Below the pieces are notes generated by a model that made no database searches, had not been told where the DNA came from, and worked only from the letters and a program-made list of their open reading frames with translations. From Mycobacterium asiaticum (GTDB lineage: Bacteria; Actinomycetota; Actinomycetes; Mycobacteriales; Mycobacteriaceae), in contig NZ_LZLS01000104.1 in the NCBI RefSeq assembly GCF_001673365.1, positions 1-64,000 of the forward strand: a stretch of 64,000 bases of DNA, given 5' to 3'. Below, piece by piece: positions 57,078 to 64,000 of the stretch (its first letter is position 1; each line of letters opens with the position of its first letter). The position numbers were made by a program, and so were the translations under genes.

Positions 57078-58293
57078 CACCGGAGTCTTTGAGTTCGGCG
57101 ATGCGGTCCCAATCCAGGCCGAGTTCCATCAGAACGAGCTCGGTGTGCTCCGAGGCCTGGGGCGCTCTGGTGGTTTGAAGCGGTTCGTGGTTGAACTGAA
57201 CTGGTCCGCGCACCACCTTGAACGGTGCGCCGCCGCTGGCGACTTCGACTTCGGTGACCATGTCGTTGGCCAGAGCCTGTTCGTCACTGGCCAGGTCGAT
57301 GAGACTCTGGAAGGGCGCCCACTGGCCGCGCATCGTCTTCAAATGCTGACGCCAGTACTCAAATGACTTGGCGGCGAACGCCTTCGAGATCAACTCCGCC
57401 GCTGCGTCGGCGTTCTGGATCAACGGAAGCACGTCGCAAAAGCGAGGATCGTCGGCCGCGTCCGGGATGCCGAGGTGTTCGAAAGTGTCGCGGATCAACC
57501 CGGTCGGGCTGATGATGCACAAGTTGATGGTGGAGCCGTCCGACGTGGCGTAATTGCCCATGAAGGGATTCACCGACGGTGCCAGCGAACCCGGCATGTG
57601 CGAGCGCATCACCTCGCCGGTCTCCATGCCCTGCGTTACGCTCGCACCCGCTGCCCACCAGGCGGTGCTCAACAACGACACGTCCAGCTCCACGGCTTCT
57701 CCGCTGCGTTCCCGGTGCAGTAACGCGGCCGAGATGCCGCCGGCGATGAACATGCCGCCGATGGAGTCGCCGAACGCGGGAATGCCTTGTCCCAGTGCAC
57801 CACCCAGTTCTTCGGGAGTCAGTGCGTAGCCCACCCCGCTGCGGGTCCAGAACGCGGTCCCGTCATAGCCGCCGACGTCGCGTTCGGGGCCTTTGTCGCC
57901 GTAGGCGGATCCGCGGGCGTAGATGATGTCGGGGTTGGCGGCACGGATGTGCTCGACGTCGAACTTGTTCTTCTGCCGCTGTGCGGGCATGTAATTGGTG
58001 AGGAACACATCGGAGGTCTTAGCCAGTTCGTAGAGCACTTCCTGGCCGCCGGGCGTGGAGACGTCGATGCCGACGCTGCGTTTGCCCCGGTTCGGATGTT
58101 CCATCAGCGGATGCCGGTCGGGATCGACCTGAATGCCGCCCATGTTGAGGAAGCCACGTTGGGTGTCGCCGCGCACCGGGTGCTCGACCTTGATGACGTC
58201 GGCTCCCCAGTCCGCGAGGATCGCGCCCGCGGCCGGGACGAACGTGAACTGCGCAACCTCCAGGATTCGAAAGCCCTGCATTACCTTCACCAT
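57067..58293 (-). CDS. CaiB/BaiF family CoA-transferase
   Basis: 408 residues. N-terminus VQGFRILEVAQFTFVPAAGAILADWGADVIKVEHP-type (here MQGFRILEVAQF), then IDVSTPGGQEVLYEL and the catalytic Asp expected in IPAFGDSIGGMFIAGG. Start ATG 58293, 5 bases after GGGAGG. It would activate the pathway's acid or pass CoA between intermediates, as the earlier CoA-transferase does for segment 1. Its promoter contains operator D, and its 3' end overlaps the crotonase gene at 56247-57077 by 11 bp. Confidence 0.9.
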   Translation of the reverse strand: MVKVMQGFRILEVAQFTFVPAAGAILADWGADVIKVEHPVRGDTQRGFLNMGGIQVDPDRHPLMEHPNRGKRSVGIDVSTPGGQEVLYELAKTSDVFLTNYMPAQRQKNKFDVEHIRAANPDIIYARGSAYGDKGPERDVGGYDGTAFWTRSGVGYALTPEELGGALGQGIPAFGDSIGGMFIAGGISAALLHRERSGEAVELDVSLLSTAWWAAGASVTQGMETGEVMRSHMPGSLAPSVNPFMGNYATSDGSTINLCIISPTGLIRDTFEHLGIPDAADDPRFCDVLPLIQNADAAAELISKAFAAKSFEYWRQHLKTMRGQWAPFQSLIDLASDEQALANDMVTEVEVASGGAPFKVVRGPVQFNHEPLQTTRAPQASEHTELVLMELGLDWDRIAELKDSGAIA

Positions 58294-58364
58294 CACAGCC
58301 TCCCGTCAGAGGTTTCCGGCCGCGCAAACCCCGACGGGCGTGCTCGCCGGCGGCAAAAGAAAGA

Positions 58365-58389
58365 GCCTACGGTAATTACTACAGTAGGC
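58365..58389. promoter_or_regulatory. Operator site D
   Basis: The most symmetrical copy: GCCTACGGTA, ATTAC, TACAGTAGGC. Two 10-bp arms match their complement at 9 of 10 positions, and half-sites start 12 bp apart. Probably controls the CoA-transferase. Confidence 0.65.
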
Positions 58390-58524
58390 AAGGAAGCGTG
58401 TGGGGCCGTGATGTCGGAAGCCCCGTAAAGCCAGCGGTCCAGGCAACCGGGACGGGTCGCTGATATCAGCTCTGATCAGGCTTTTGACACGGCCGGGGGC
58501 GGGTCGTAGCCGCATTGCAGAAAG

Positions 58525-58549
58525 CGCTACCGATAGGTATACAGTATGT
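58525..58549. promoter_or_regulatory. Operator site E
   Basis: TACCGAT, AGGTA, TACAGTA at 58528-58546; the AGGTA centre and first half-site are nearly the same as in site C. Probably controls the crotonase-amidohydrolase-FadD operon. Confidence 0.6.
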
Positions 58550-58612
58550 ACTGCGCGGTTGCGTTGGGCGGGCGCCGCGCCAGGATTCGACAGCACTAGG
58601 GGACCGGTCTTG

Positions 58613-59536
58613 ATGAGCACCGACGGCAGCGTGGTTGCGGAGCTGCCGGCCGCACCGAACGAGCCGGTGCTCTACCAGGTTTCGGCTGCCGGCGTGGCAC
58701 TGATCACTCTCAACCGGCCGCGGCGAAGAAACGCCTGGGGCGGGGCGCTGACGTCAACGTTCTTCCGGTACCTGGAAAGCGCGGAGGCCGACAGTGCCGT
58801 GCGGGTCATCGTAATTACCGGCAGCGGCGGGGCGTTCTGCGTGGGCGCGGACATGGGTGATCTGGGTTCGATCTCCTCGACCACCGTGGAGTCGTCGCGC
58901 GAAACCGACGTCACCGCTCTGGTCGCGGAAAAGCATCCGTACTACCTGACTCAGTTGCGCAAGCCGGTCATCGCCGCGATCAACGGGTCGGTAGCGGGTA
59001 TCGGGTTGTCGCTGGCGTTGATGGCTGATGTCCGGTTCGCCGCTGCCGGAGCGAAGTTCACCACATCGTTTGCGCGGCGGGGTCTGGTCGCGGAGTACGG
59101 CATTTCCTGGATCCTGCCGCGGCTGTGCGGCTGGGGCACGGCCACCGATCTGCTGCTGTCCGGACGCACTTTCCTGGCCGAGGAGGCGGCCGAGCTCGGG
59201 TTGGTCAAGCAGGTCCTGCCGGGCGATCAGTTGATGGACCGGACGTTGGCCTATGCGGAGGACATTGCCCGAAACTGCGCACCCAGTTCGCTGGCTGTGA
59301 TGAAGCGGCAACTTTATGCCGACGCCGGGCTACCAATCGTGGAGACGAGCAACCGGGCCGAGCAGCTGATGCACGAATCCATGACGCGGTCGGACTTCAT
59401 CGAGGGCATCACCGCATTCTTCGAAAAGCGCCCACCAAAATTTCCGCCGCTATTGACTCATGGCGACGACACTAGAGGAACCGAACAGATTCGAGAGGAC
59501 GTCGGAGATGACAACGCTGGGCTACCAAGCGATTGA
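58613..59536 (+). CDS. Enoyl-CoA hydratase/isomerase family protein (paralogue of the 56247 gene)
   Basis: 307 residues. Contains LNRPRRRNAWGGAL, GSGGAFCVGADMGDL, and KPVIAAINGSVAGIGLSLALMADV, followed by GLVAEYGISWILPRLCGWG, as in the paralogue. The core ends with FEKRPPKFPPL, where the paralogue stops 6 residues later, but this one carries a further acidic tail (THGDDTRGTEQIREDVGDD and so on) that runs 29 bp into the amidohydrolase gene. First gene of the final operon. Confidence 0.88.
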   Translation: MSTDGSVVAELPAAPNEPVLYQVSAAGVALITLNRPRRRNAWGGALTSTFFRYLESAEADSAVRVIVITGSGGAFCVGADMGDLGSISSTTVESSRETDVTALVAEKHPYYLTQLRKPVIAAINGSVAGIGLSLALMADVRFAAAGAKFTTSFARRGLVAEYGISWILPRLCGWGTATDLLLSGRTFLAEEAAELGLVKQVLPGDQLMDRTLAYAEDIARNCAPSSLAVMKRQLYADAGLPIVETSNRAEQLMHESMTRSDFIEGITAFFEKRPPKFPPLLTHGDDTRGTEQIREDVGDDNAGLPSD

Positions 59537-60719
59537 CGTCGACAATCACTACTACGAACCCATCGATTCATTCACTCGGCATCTACCGAAGGAGTTCAAG
59601 CGCCGCGGCGTGCAGATGCTGCGCGACGGCAAACGCACCTGGGCGGTGATCGGCGAGCGGATCAACCAGTTCATTCCGAACCCCACCTTCGACCCGATCA
59701 TCGAACCGGGCTGTCTGGATCTGCTGTTCCGTGGCGAGATTCCAGAAGGGGTCGATCCGGCGTCGTTGATGAAGGTCGACCGGCTGGAAAATCATCCCGA
59801 ATATCAGGATCGCGAGGCCCGGGTGAAGGTGATGGACACCCAGAATCTCGAGACGGTGTTCATGTTGCCGACCTTCGCCTGCGGAGTCGAGGAGGCCCTG
59901 AAGGCAGACATCGACGCCACGATGGCTTCGCTGCACGCCTTCAATCTCTGGCTCGACGAAGACTGGGGCTTCAACCGGCCCGACCGCCGAATCATTGCGG
60001 CGCCGATCATTTCGTTGGCCGACCCGGATAAGGCGGTCGAGGAGGTCGAGTTCGTGCTCGGCAAGGGCGCCAGGATGGTGCTGGTGCGGCCCGCTCCGGT
60101 GCCTGGCCGGGTCAAGCCTCGCTCGCTGGGGGATCCGCTGCACGATCCGGTGTGGGCGCGGCTCGCCGAAGCGGGCATTCCGGTCGGTTTCCACCTCAGC
60201 GACAGCGGATACCTGGCGATCAACGCGCTGTGGGGCGGGAAGGCCACCTTCGAAGGATTCGGCAAGAAGGATCCGCTCGACCAAGTGTTGCTGGACGATC
60301 GTGCGATACACGACACAATGGCATCGATGATCGTGCATCAGGTGTTCACCCGGCATCCCAAGTTGAAGGTCGCGAGCATCGAGAACGGCTCGTACTTCGT
60401 ATTCCGGTTGATCAAGCGACTGAAGAAGGCGGCCAACACCGCGCCCTATCACTTCAAGGAAGATCCGGTGGAGCAGTTGCGGAACAACGTCTGGATCGCG
60501 CCCTATTACGAAGACGACGTCAAACTGCTGGCCGAAACCATCGGCGTCGACAAGGTCCTGTTCGGCTCGGACTGGCCACACGGTGAGGGACTTGCCGATC
60601 CGATGGCGTTCACCGCCGACATCCCGCAGTTCCCCGAGTTCAGCGCTGAAGACACCCGTAAAGTCATGCGCGACAATGCACTTGAGCTTCTGGGCGCGAA
60701 TGTTGCCGCGCCGGTATGA
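59508..60719 (+). CDS. Amidohydrolase-2 family TIM-barrel hydrolase
   Basis: 403 residues. N-terminal metal motif is diverged (AIDVDNHYYEP, instead of DxHxH); later conserved parts are AGIPVGFHLSDSGY, HPKLKVASIENGSYFVFRLI and the C-terminal KVLFGSDWPHGEGLADP with the metal-binding Asp. Such enzymes hydrolyse C-C, C-N or decarboxylate ring acids (ACMSD-like). Start taken as ATG 59508 with GGA upstream; ATG 59460 would add 16 residues. The stop overlaps the FadD start. Confidence 0.88.
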   Translation: MTTLGYQAIDVDNHYYEPIDSFTRHLPKEFKRRGVQMLRDGKRTWAVIGERINQFIPNPTFDPIIEPGCLDLLFRGEIPEGVDPASLMKVDRLENHPEYQDREARVKVMDTQNLETVFMLPTFACGVEEALKADIDATMASLHAFNLWLDEDWGFNRPDRRIIAAPIISLADPDKAVEEVEFVLGKGARMVLVRPAPVPGRVKPRSLGDPLHDPVWARLAEAGIPVGFHLSDSGYLAINALWGGKATFEGFGKKDPLDQVLLDDRAIHDTMASMIVHQVFTRHPKLKVASIENGSYFVFRLIKRLKKAANTAPYHFKEDPVEQLRNNVWIAPYYEDDVKLLAETIGVDKVLFGSDWPHGEGLADPMAFTADIPQFPEFSAEDTRKVMRDNALELLGANVAAPV

Positions 60720-62335
60720 GTGAATGGACGATCGGGGCGGTCCTGGACGCTGTTGCGCAAGCCGTGCCCGATCGGGTGATGACGATCTGCGGTGGCCGCC
60801 AAAGTACCTTCGCCGAAGCGGCCGGCCGTACCAGTAGGCTGGCCAACTACCTGGCGGACAAAGGTTTCGGCGCACACCACGAGCGCGCTGCGCTCGGTAA
60901 CTGGGAGTGCGGCCAGGATCGCGTGGCGCTCATCATGCACAACGACCTGTATCCGGACATGGTCATCGCATGCCTGAAGGCGCGGGTGGTGCCGGTCAAC
61001 GTCAACCACTACTACACCCCGCGTGAAGTGTCGGACCTGCTGGCTTATGTCAAGCCCAGGGGAGTCATCTACCACCGCAGCCTGGGCGCCAAGTTCGCCG
61101 ACGTGCTACCTGGTGACGACGTCGAGTTGCTGATCTCGATTGACGATGGCAGCGACTGTGCCGAGCTCACCGGTGCGGTCACCCTCGAAGATGCACTGGC
61201 ACAAGGTCATTCCGATCGAGTCCACGACGGGTCACCGGACGACCTGCTGATGATCTGCACGGGCGGTACCACGGGTCGGCCCAAAGGCGTGTTGTGGCGA
61301 CAATCCGACATGTACGTGGCGTCGATGAACGGTGCCGACCACGCTGGGGTCGACGAGATCCACGCCAAGGTGCGCAACGGCGGTCAGCCATGGTTCGCGG
61401 TGTCCCCGCTCATGCACGCCGCTGGCATGTGGACGGCGTTCTCGGCCATCCTGTCGGGGCTGACCGTCGTGCTCTATGACACTCGCCAGAAGTTCGACCC
61501 CGCAGCGGTTTTGGAAATTGCCGAGCGCGAAAAGGTCGGTTTGATGACCATGGTCGGCGACGCTTATGCCTCCCCGCTGGTCGAGCAACTCGGCCGGCGC
61601 AGCTACAACTTGTCGAGCCTGTTCGCGATCGGCACCGGCGGCGCGGCCACCAACCTCAAATACCAGCAGGCCCTGCTGAAGCATCTGCCGCACATCGTCT
61701 TGATCAACGGCTACGGCTCTTCGGAGACCGGCAACATGGGATTCGGGCACAGCCGGGCGGGCACTCACGCCGACACTTTCACGATCCGCGACGGCGGACT
61801 GGTGCTGTCGGAGGACTACAGTCGGTTCCTCGACGCGGGCGATCCGCAGATCGGCTGGGTGGCGCGTAAAGGCCGTATTCCATTGGGCTACTTCGACGAC
61901 GAGGCCGCGACGACCAAGACGTTCCCGGTGGTGGACGGGCAGCGGGTGGTGATATCGGGTGACCGCGCCTCGGTGGATGCCGATGGCACGCTGCGGTTGT
62001 TCGGGCGTGATTCGTTGGTGATCAACACGGGCGGGGAAAAGGTTTTTGTCGAGGAGGTCGAGGAGGTGCTGCGCGCGCATCCCGCTGTCGCCGATGCGTT
62101 GGTGGTCGGCCGCGACAGCGAGCGCTGGGGTCAGGAAGTGGTGGCCCTGGTCGAGTTGCGCGACGGCGCCGACTCGGACTCCGAAGCATGGCATTCGCAC
62201 TGCGCGGCCACCTTGGCTCGGTTCAAGGTGCCCAAGGCGTTTATAGTCGTCGACCAAGTGCGCCGCCTGGGTAACGGGAAAGCCGATTATCGTTGGGCCA
62301 AACAGCAAGCCAGCCAAACCGCGAGGACAAAATAG
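60716..62335 (+). CDS. Acyl-CoA synthetase (FadD-type)
   Basis: 539 residues of ANL superfamily. P-loop LLMICTGGTTGRPKGVLWRQSD, motif II ISGDRASVDADGTLRLFGRDSLVINTGGEKVFVEEVEEVL, and catalytic Lys in RLGNGKADYRWAKQ. The WRQSD after the P-loop is typical of a mycobacterial FadD subgroup for unusual (cyclic, sterol-like) substrates, but that is inference. Sandwiched between two amidohydrolases with overlap or 2-bp spacing, so it acts in the same pathway. Confidence 0.92.
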   Translation: MSEWTIGAVLDAVAQAVPDRVMTICGGRQSTFAEAAGRTSRLANYLADKGFGAHHERAALGNWECGQDRVALIMHNDLYPDMVIACLKARVVPVNVNHYYTPREVSDLLAYVKPRGVIYHRSLGAKFADVLPGDDVELLISIDDGSDCAELTGAVTLEDALAQGHSDRVHDGSPDDLLMICTGGTTGRPKGVLWRQSDMYVASMNGADHAGVDEIHAKVRNGGQPWFAVSPLMHAAGMWTAFSAILSGLTVVLYDTRQKFDPAAVLEIAEREKVGLMTMVGDAYASPLVEQLGRRSYNLSSLFAIGTGGAATNLKYQQALLKHLPHIVLINGYGSSETGNMGFGHSRAGTHADTFTIRDGGLVLSEDYSRFLDAGDPQIGWVARKGRIPLGYFDDEAATTKTFPVVDGQRVVISGDRASVDADGTLRLFGRDSLVINTGGEKVFVEEVEEVLRAHPAVADALVVGRDSERWGQEVVALVELRDGADSDSEAWHSHCAATLARFKVPKAFIVVDQVRRLGNGKADYRWAKQQASQTARTK

Positions 62336-62337
62336 CA

Positions 62338-63195
62338 ATGACCCACGGTGCCCAGCGGCCGGTTATCGACTGCCTCGTCAACGTTCATTTCGGCGAGACG
62401 CAAACGCAACCCGAGTTCATGAACAAGGTTCGCGACGACTACTTCAAGGGACCCAAGTCGATGTTCGACCCGGTAGACCTTTCGGAGTTGCTCGACGAGA
62501 TGGACGAACACGGTGTGCAAAAGGCGATCCTGATGGACAACCTCGCCAAGCCGTCGGTGACCGCGCGCAAGTTCGTCGATGCCAAGCCGGATCGATTCGC
62601 GTTGGCCATGGGCGGGATGAACCTGTTACGACCGGTAAAGTCGTTGCGCGAGTTGACCGCAACCGCGGCCGATCTGCCCGTCGCCTACGCGGCGGTTGGA
62701 CCGAGCTTCTGGGCCGACGGACAATATCCGCCCAGTGATGCCGTGTACTACCCGCTGTACGCCAAGTGCGCCGAGCTCGAGCTGCCGCTGTGCGTGAACA
62801 CCGGGCTGCCGGGCCCGCCCATCCCCGGGGAGGTGCAGAACCCCATCCATCTGGACAGGGTCTGCGTGCGCTTCCCCGAGTTGAAGCTGTGCATGATCCA
62901 CGGCGCCGACCCGTGGTGGGAGATCGCGATCCGGATGCTGATCAAGTACCGCAACCTGCGATTGATGACCTCAGCATGGTCGCCAAAACGCTTGCCGGAC
63001 AGCCTTATTCACTACATGCGAACCCGGGGTCCAAACAAGGTCATCTTTGCCTCCGACTGGCCCGTGTTGCGCCAGCACCGCGTGGTTCCCGAGGCCAACG
63101 CACTCGATTTGCCTGCTGAAGTCCTCGACAATTACCTCTACCAGAACGCCGCTGAGTTCTTCTTCGGTGAGCCAGAACAGAATCAGGAGCGCTGA
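62338..63195 (+). CDS. Amidohydrolase-2 family TIM-barrel hydrolase (second of the pair)
   Basis: 285 residues. N-terminal motif PVIDCLVNVHFGETQ, then SELLDEMDEHGVQKAILMDN, LPLCVNTGLPGPPIPGE, ELKLCMIHGADPWWEIA, and KVIFASDWPVLRQHR with the metal Asp. It is shorter than the other member and only distantly similar, so not a recent duplicate. ATG two bases after the FadD stop. Substrate unknown. Confidence 0.88.
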   Translation: MTHGAQRPVIDCLVNVHFGETQTQPEFMNKVRDDYFKGPKSMFDPVDLSELLDEMDEHGVQKAILMDNLAKPSVTARKFVDAKPDRFALAMGGMNLLRPVKSLRELTATAADLPVAYAAVGPSFWADGQYPPSDAVYYPLYAKCAELELPLCVNTGLPGPPIPGEVQNPIHLDRVCVRFPELKLCMIHGADPWWEIAIRMLIKYRNLRLMTSAWSPKRLPDSLIHYMRTRGPNKVIFASDWPVLRQHRVVPEANALDLPAEVLDNYLYQNAAEFFFGEPEQNQER

Positions 63196-63200
63196 GGAGA

Positions 63201-64000
63201 ATGGATCGCTACGAGCTGCGCCGTCAAGACTACAGTCTCAGCGACGACCACAAGGCGTTACAGGCCGCTTACCGCCAACTGTTGGAAACCCACTGCCCGA
63301 TCGAAACCGTTTGGGCCGCACAGGAAACCGGGTTCGACAAGAGCCTCTGGGAGCGACTGTGCGCCACCGGCGCGTCATCGATGGCAATAGGTGAGGATGC
63401 CGGCGGTGACGGAGCCACCCTGGTGGATCTCACCCTGGTTGCCGAGGAACTGGGCCGAGTGCTGGCCCCGGTGCCGTGGGTCGACCACGTCTGCGCCGCA
63501 CGTCTGACGGAACGGTTGGGTGCGGTATCTGCTGACGTGGTCGAGGGAAGCCGAATTCTCGGGATCGACGTCGCGCCGGAGCCCCTGAGCGGTTCGCGGC
63601 TGGTTGCCTCAGCAGCGATCGCCGACGGTCTGATCGTTCGGGAAGGCGACGACGTGGTTCTGCTGACGTTCGGCAGCAGGCCCGTCCGCGTGCCCAACCT
63701 CGGTCAACTGCCGATGGCATGGGTCGATCCGGGCGCGGCGGACACACGCACGGTGCTGGGGTCGGGGCCGGCGGCAATCGCGGCCTACCGGCGGGCAATT
63801 GATGAGTGGCGACTGCTGACCGCCGCCGCGTTGGCCGGGCTGGTGGAGCAGACGATGTCGATCGCGGCGGAATTCGCCAAGTCGCGCTATACCCTCGGTG
63901 TCCCGATTTCGACGCTGCAGGCGATCTCGCATCCGCTGGCCAACATGGCGATCGTCGTCCAGGGCGGTCGCAACCTATCCCGCCGCGCCGCCTGGTATCT
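63201..64000 (+). CDS. Acyl-CoA dehydrogenase (partial, runs off the window)
   Basis: Start ATG 63201, with GAGGAGA just before it and 5 bases after the amidohydrolase stop; 266 codons are read without a stop. The N-terminal helical part (MDRYELRRQDYSLSDDHKAL) and GEDAGGDGATLVDLTLVAEELGRVLAPVPW and SRYTLGVPISTLQAISHPLANMAI are typical of the acyl-CoA dehydrogenase fold, the last being the CoA-binding/domain-3 segment. Last in the operon so far as seen. C-terminus unknown. Confidence 0.85.
   Translation, partial: MDRYELRRQDYSLSDDHKALQAAYRQLLETHCPIETVWAAQETGFDKSLWERLCATGASSMAIGEDAGGDGATLVDLTLVAEELGRVLAPVPWVDHVCAARLTERLGAVSADVVEGSRILGIDVAPEPLSGSRLVASAAIADGLIVREGDDVVLLTFGSRPVRVPNLGQLPMAWVDPGAADTRTVLGSGPAAIAAYRRAIDEWRLLTAAALAGLVEQTMSIAAEFAKSRYTLGVPISTLQAISHPLANMAIVVQGGRNLSRRAAWY

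Larger units (their letters stand above)
58294..58612. promoter_or_regulatory. CoA-transferase/crotonase divergent intergenic region
   Basis: 319 bp, non-coding. It contains operator D at 58365-58389, 72 bp from the CoA-transferase start, and operator E at 58525-58549, 64 bp from the crotonase start. Each divergent gene therefore has its own site. Confidence 0.6.

Noticed and set aside
59583..60875. 430-codon minus-strand frame
   Set aside because: Antisense to an amidohydrolase and the start of a FadD gene; composition of a shadow frame.
35500..64000. Transposon or phage-borne island
   Set aside because: No transposase, integrase or attachment repeats seen; the tRNA-Leu is about 7.5 kb away, with irtAB between.

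Overview
The window is chromosomal DNA from a high-GC actinobacterium, almost certainly a non-tuberculous Mycobacterium. Gene order from 86 to about 27,990 follows the M. tuberculosis block Rv1316c-Rv1343c plus its tRNA-Leu: ogt, alkA, tandem adenylate cyclases, nucS, Rv1322, mce, fadA4, Rv1324, glgB, glgE, glgP, dinG, pncB1, clpS, Rv1332, Rv1333, rhomboid, murI, Rv1339, rphA, an inosine/xanthosine-triphosphate pyrophosphatase, Rv1342c, lprD. These comparisons are from memory, with no database search. Departures from that order are informative. There are two cyclases rather than three. No PE_PGRS gene lies between Rv1324 and glgB. A lipoprotein gene sits between glgP and dinG. The mec-cysO-cysM sulfur-transfer genes are missing, and only the last codons of cysM survive as a scar (23107-23181).

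From 28,000 to 34,100 is a small iron block. A DUF3072 protein and a TIGR03085-family protein come first. A TetR regulator then overlaps irtA-irtB, the carboxymycobactin importer/reductase, behind an IdeR-like iron box. The mbtK-N genes that neighbour irtA in M. tuberculosis are not present here. A phosphotransferase and a frameshifted LuxR relic follow.

From 35,500 to the end is a large CoA-dependent catabolic region. Segment 1 (35.5-41.8 kb) holds two acyl-CoA dehydrogenases, an SDR, a thiolase, a CoA-transferase and a GntR/FadR-type regulator, arranged around a 27-bp palindrome containing the GntR-like core TCGTATACGA. Segment 2 (41.9-44.5 kb) holds an FAD-dependent oxidoreductase, a TetR regulator and a small secreted protein. 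Segment 3 (44.5-64 kb) holds four acyl-CoA synthetases, six crotonase-fold proteins, a hotdog thioesterase, a DapA-family lyase, a CoA-transferase, two TIM-barrel amidohydrolases, a truncated acyl-CoA dehydrogenase and a TetR regulator. Four intergenic regions of segment 3 carry versions of one paired operator, two TACNGTA-like half-sites 12 bp apart, so most of the segment looks like a single regulon. The substrate cannot be read from sequence; the enzyme mix suggests activation to a CoA ester, ring or chain hydration and cleavage, then beta-oxidation of an unusual carboxylic acid, perhaps cyclic.

No CRISPR array, insertion sequence, phage gene or rRNA was seen.
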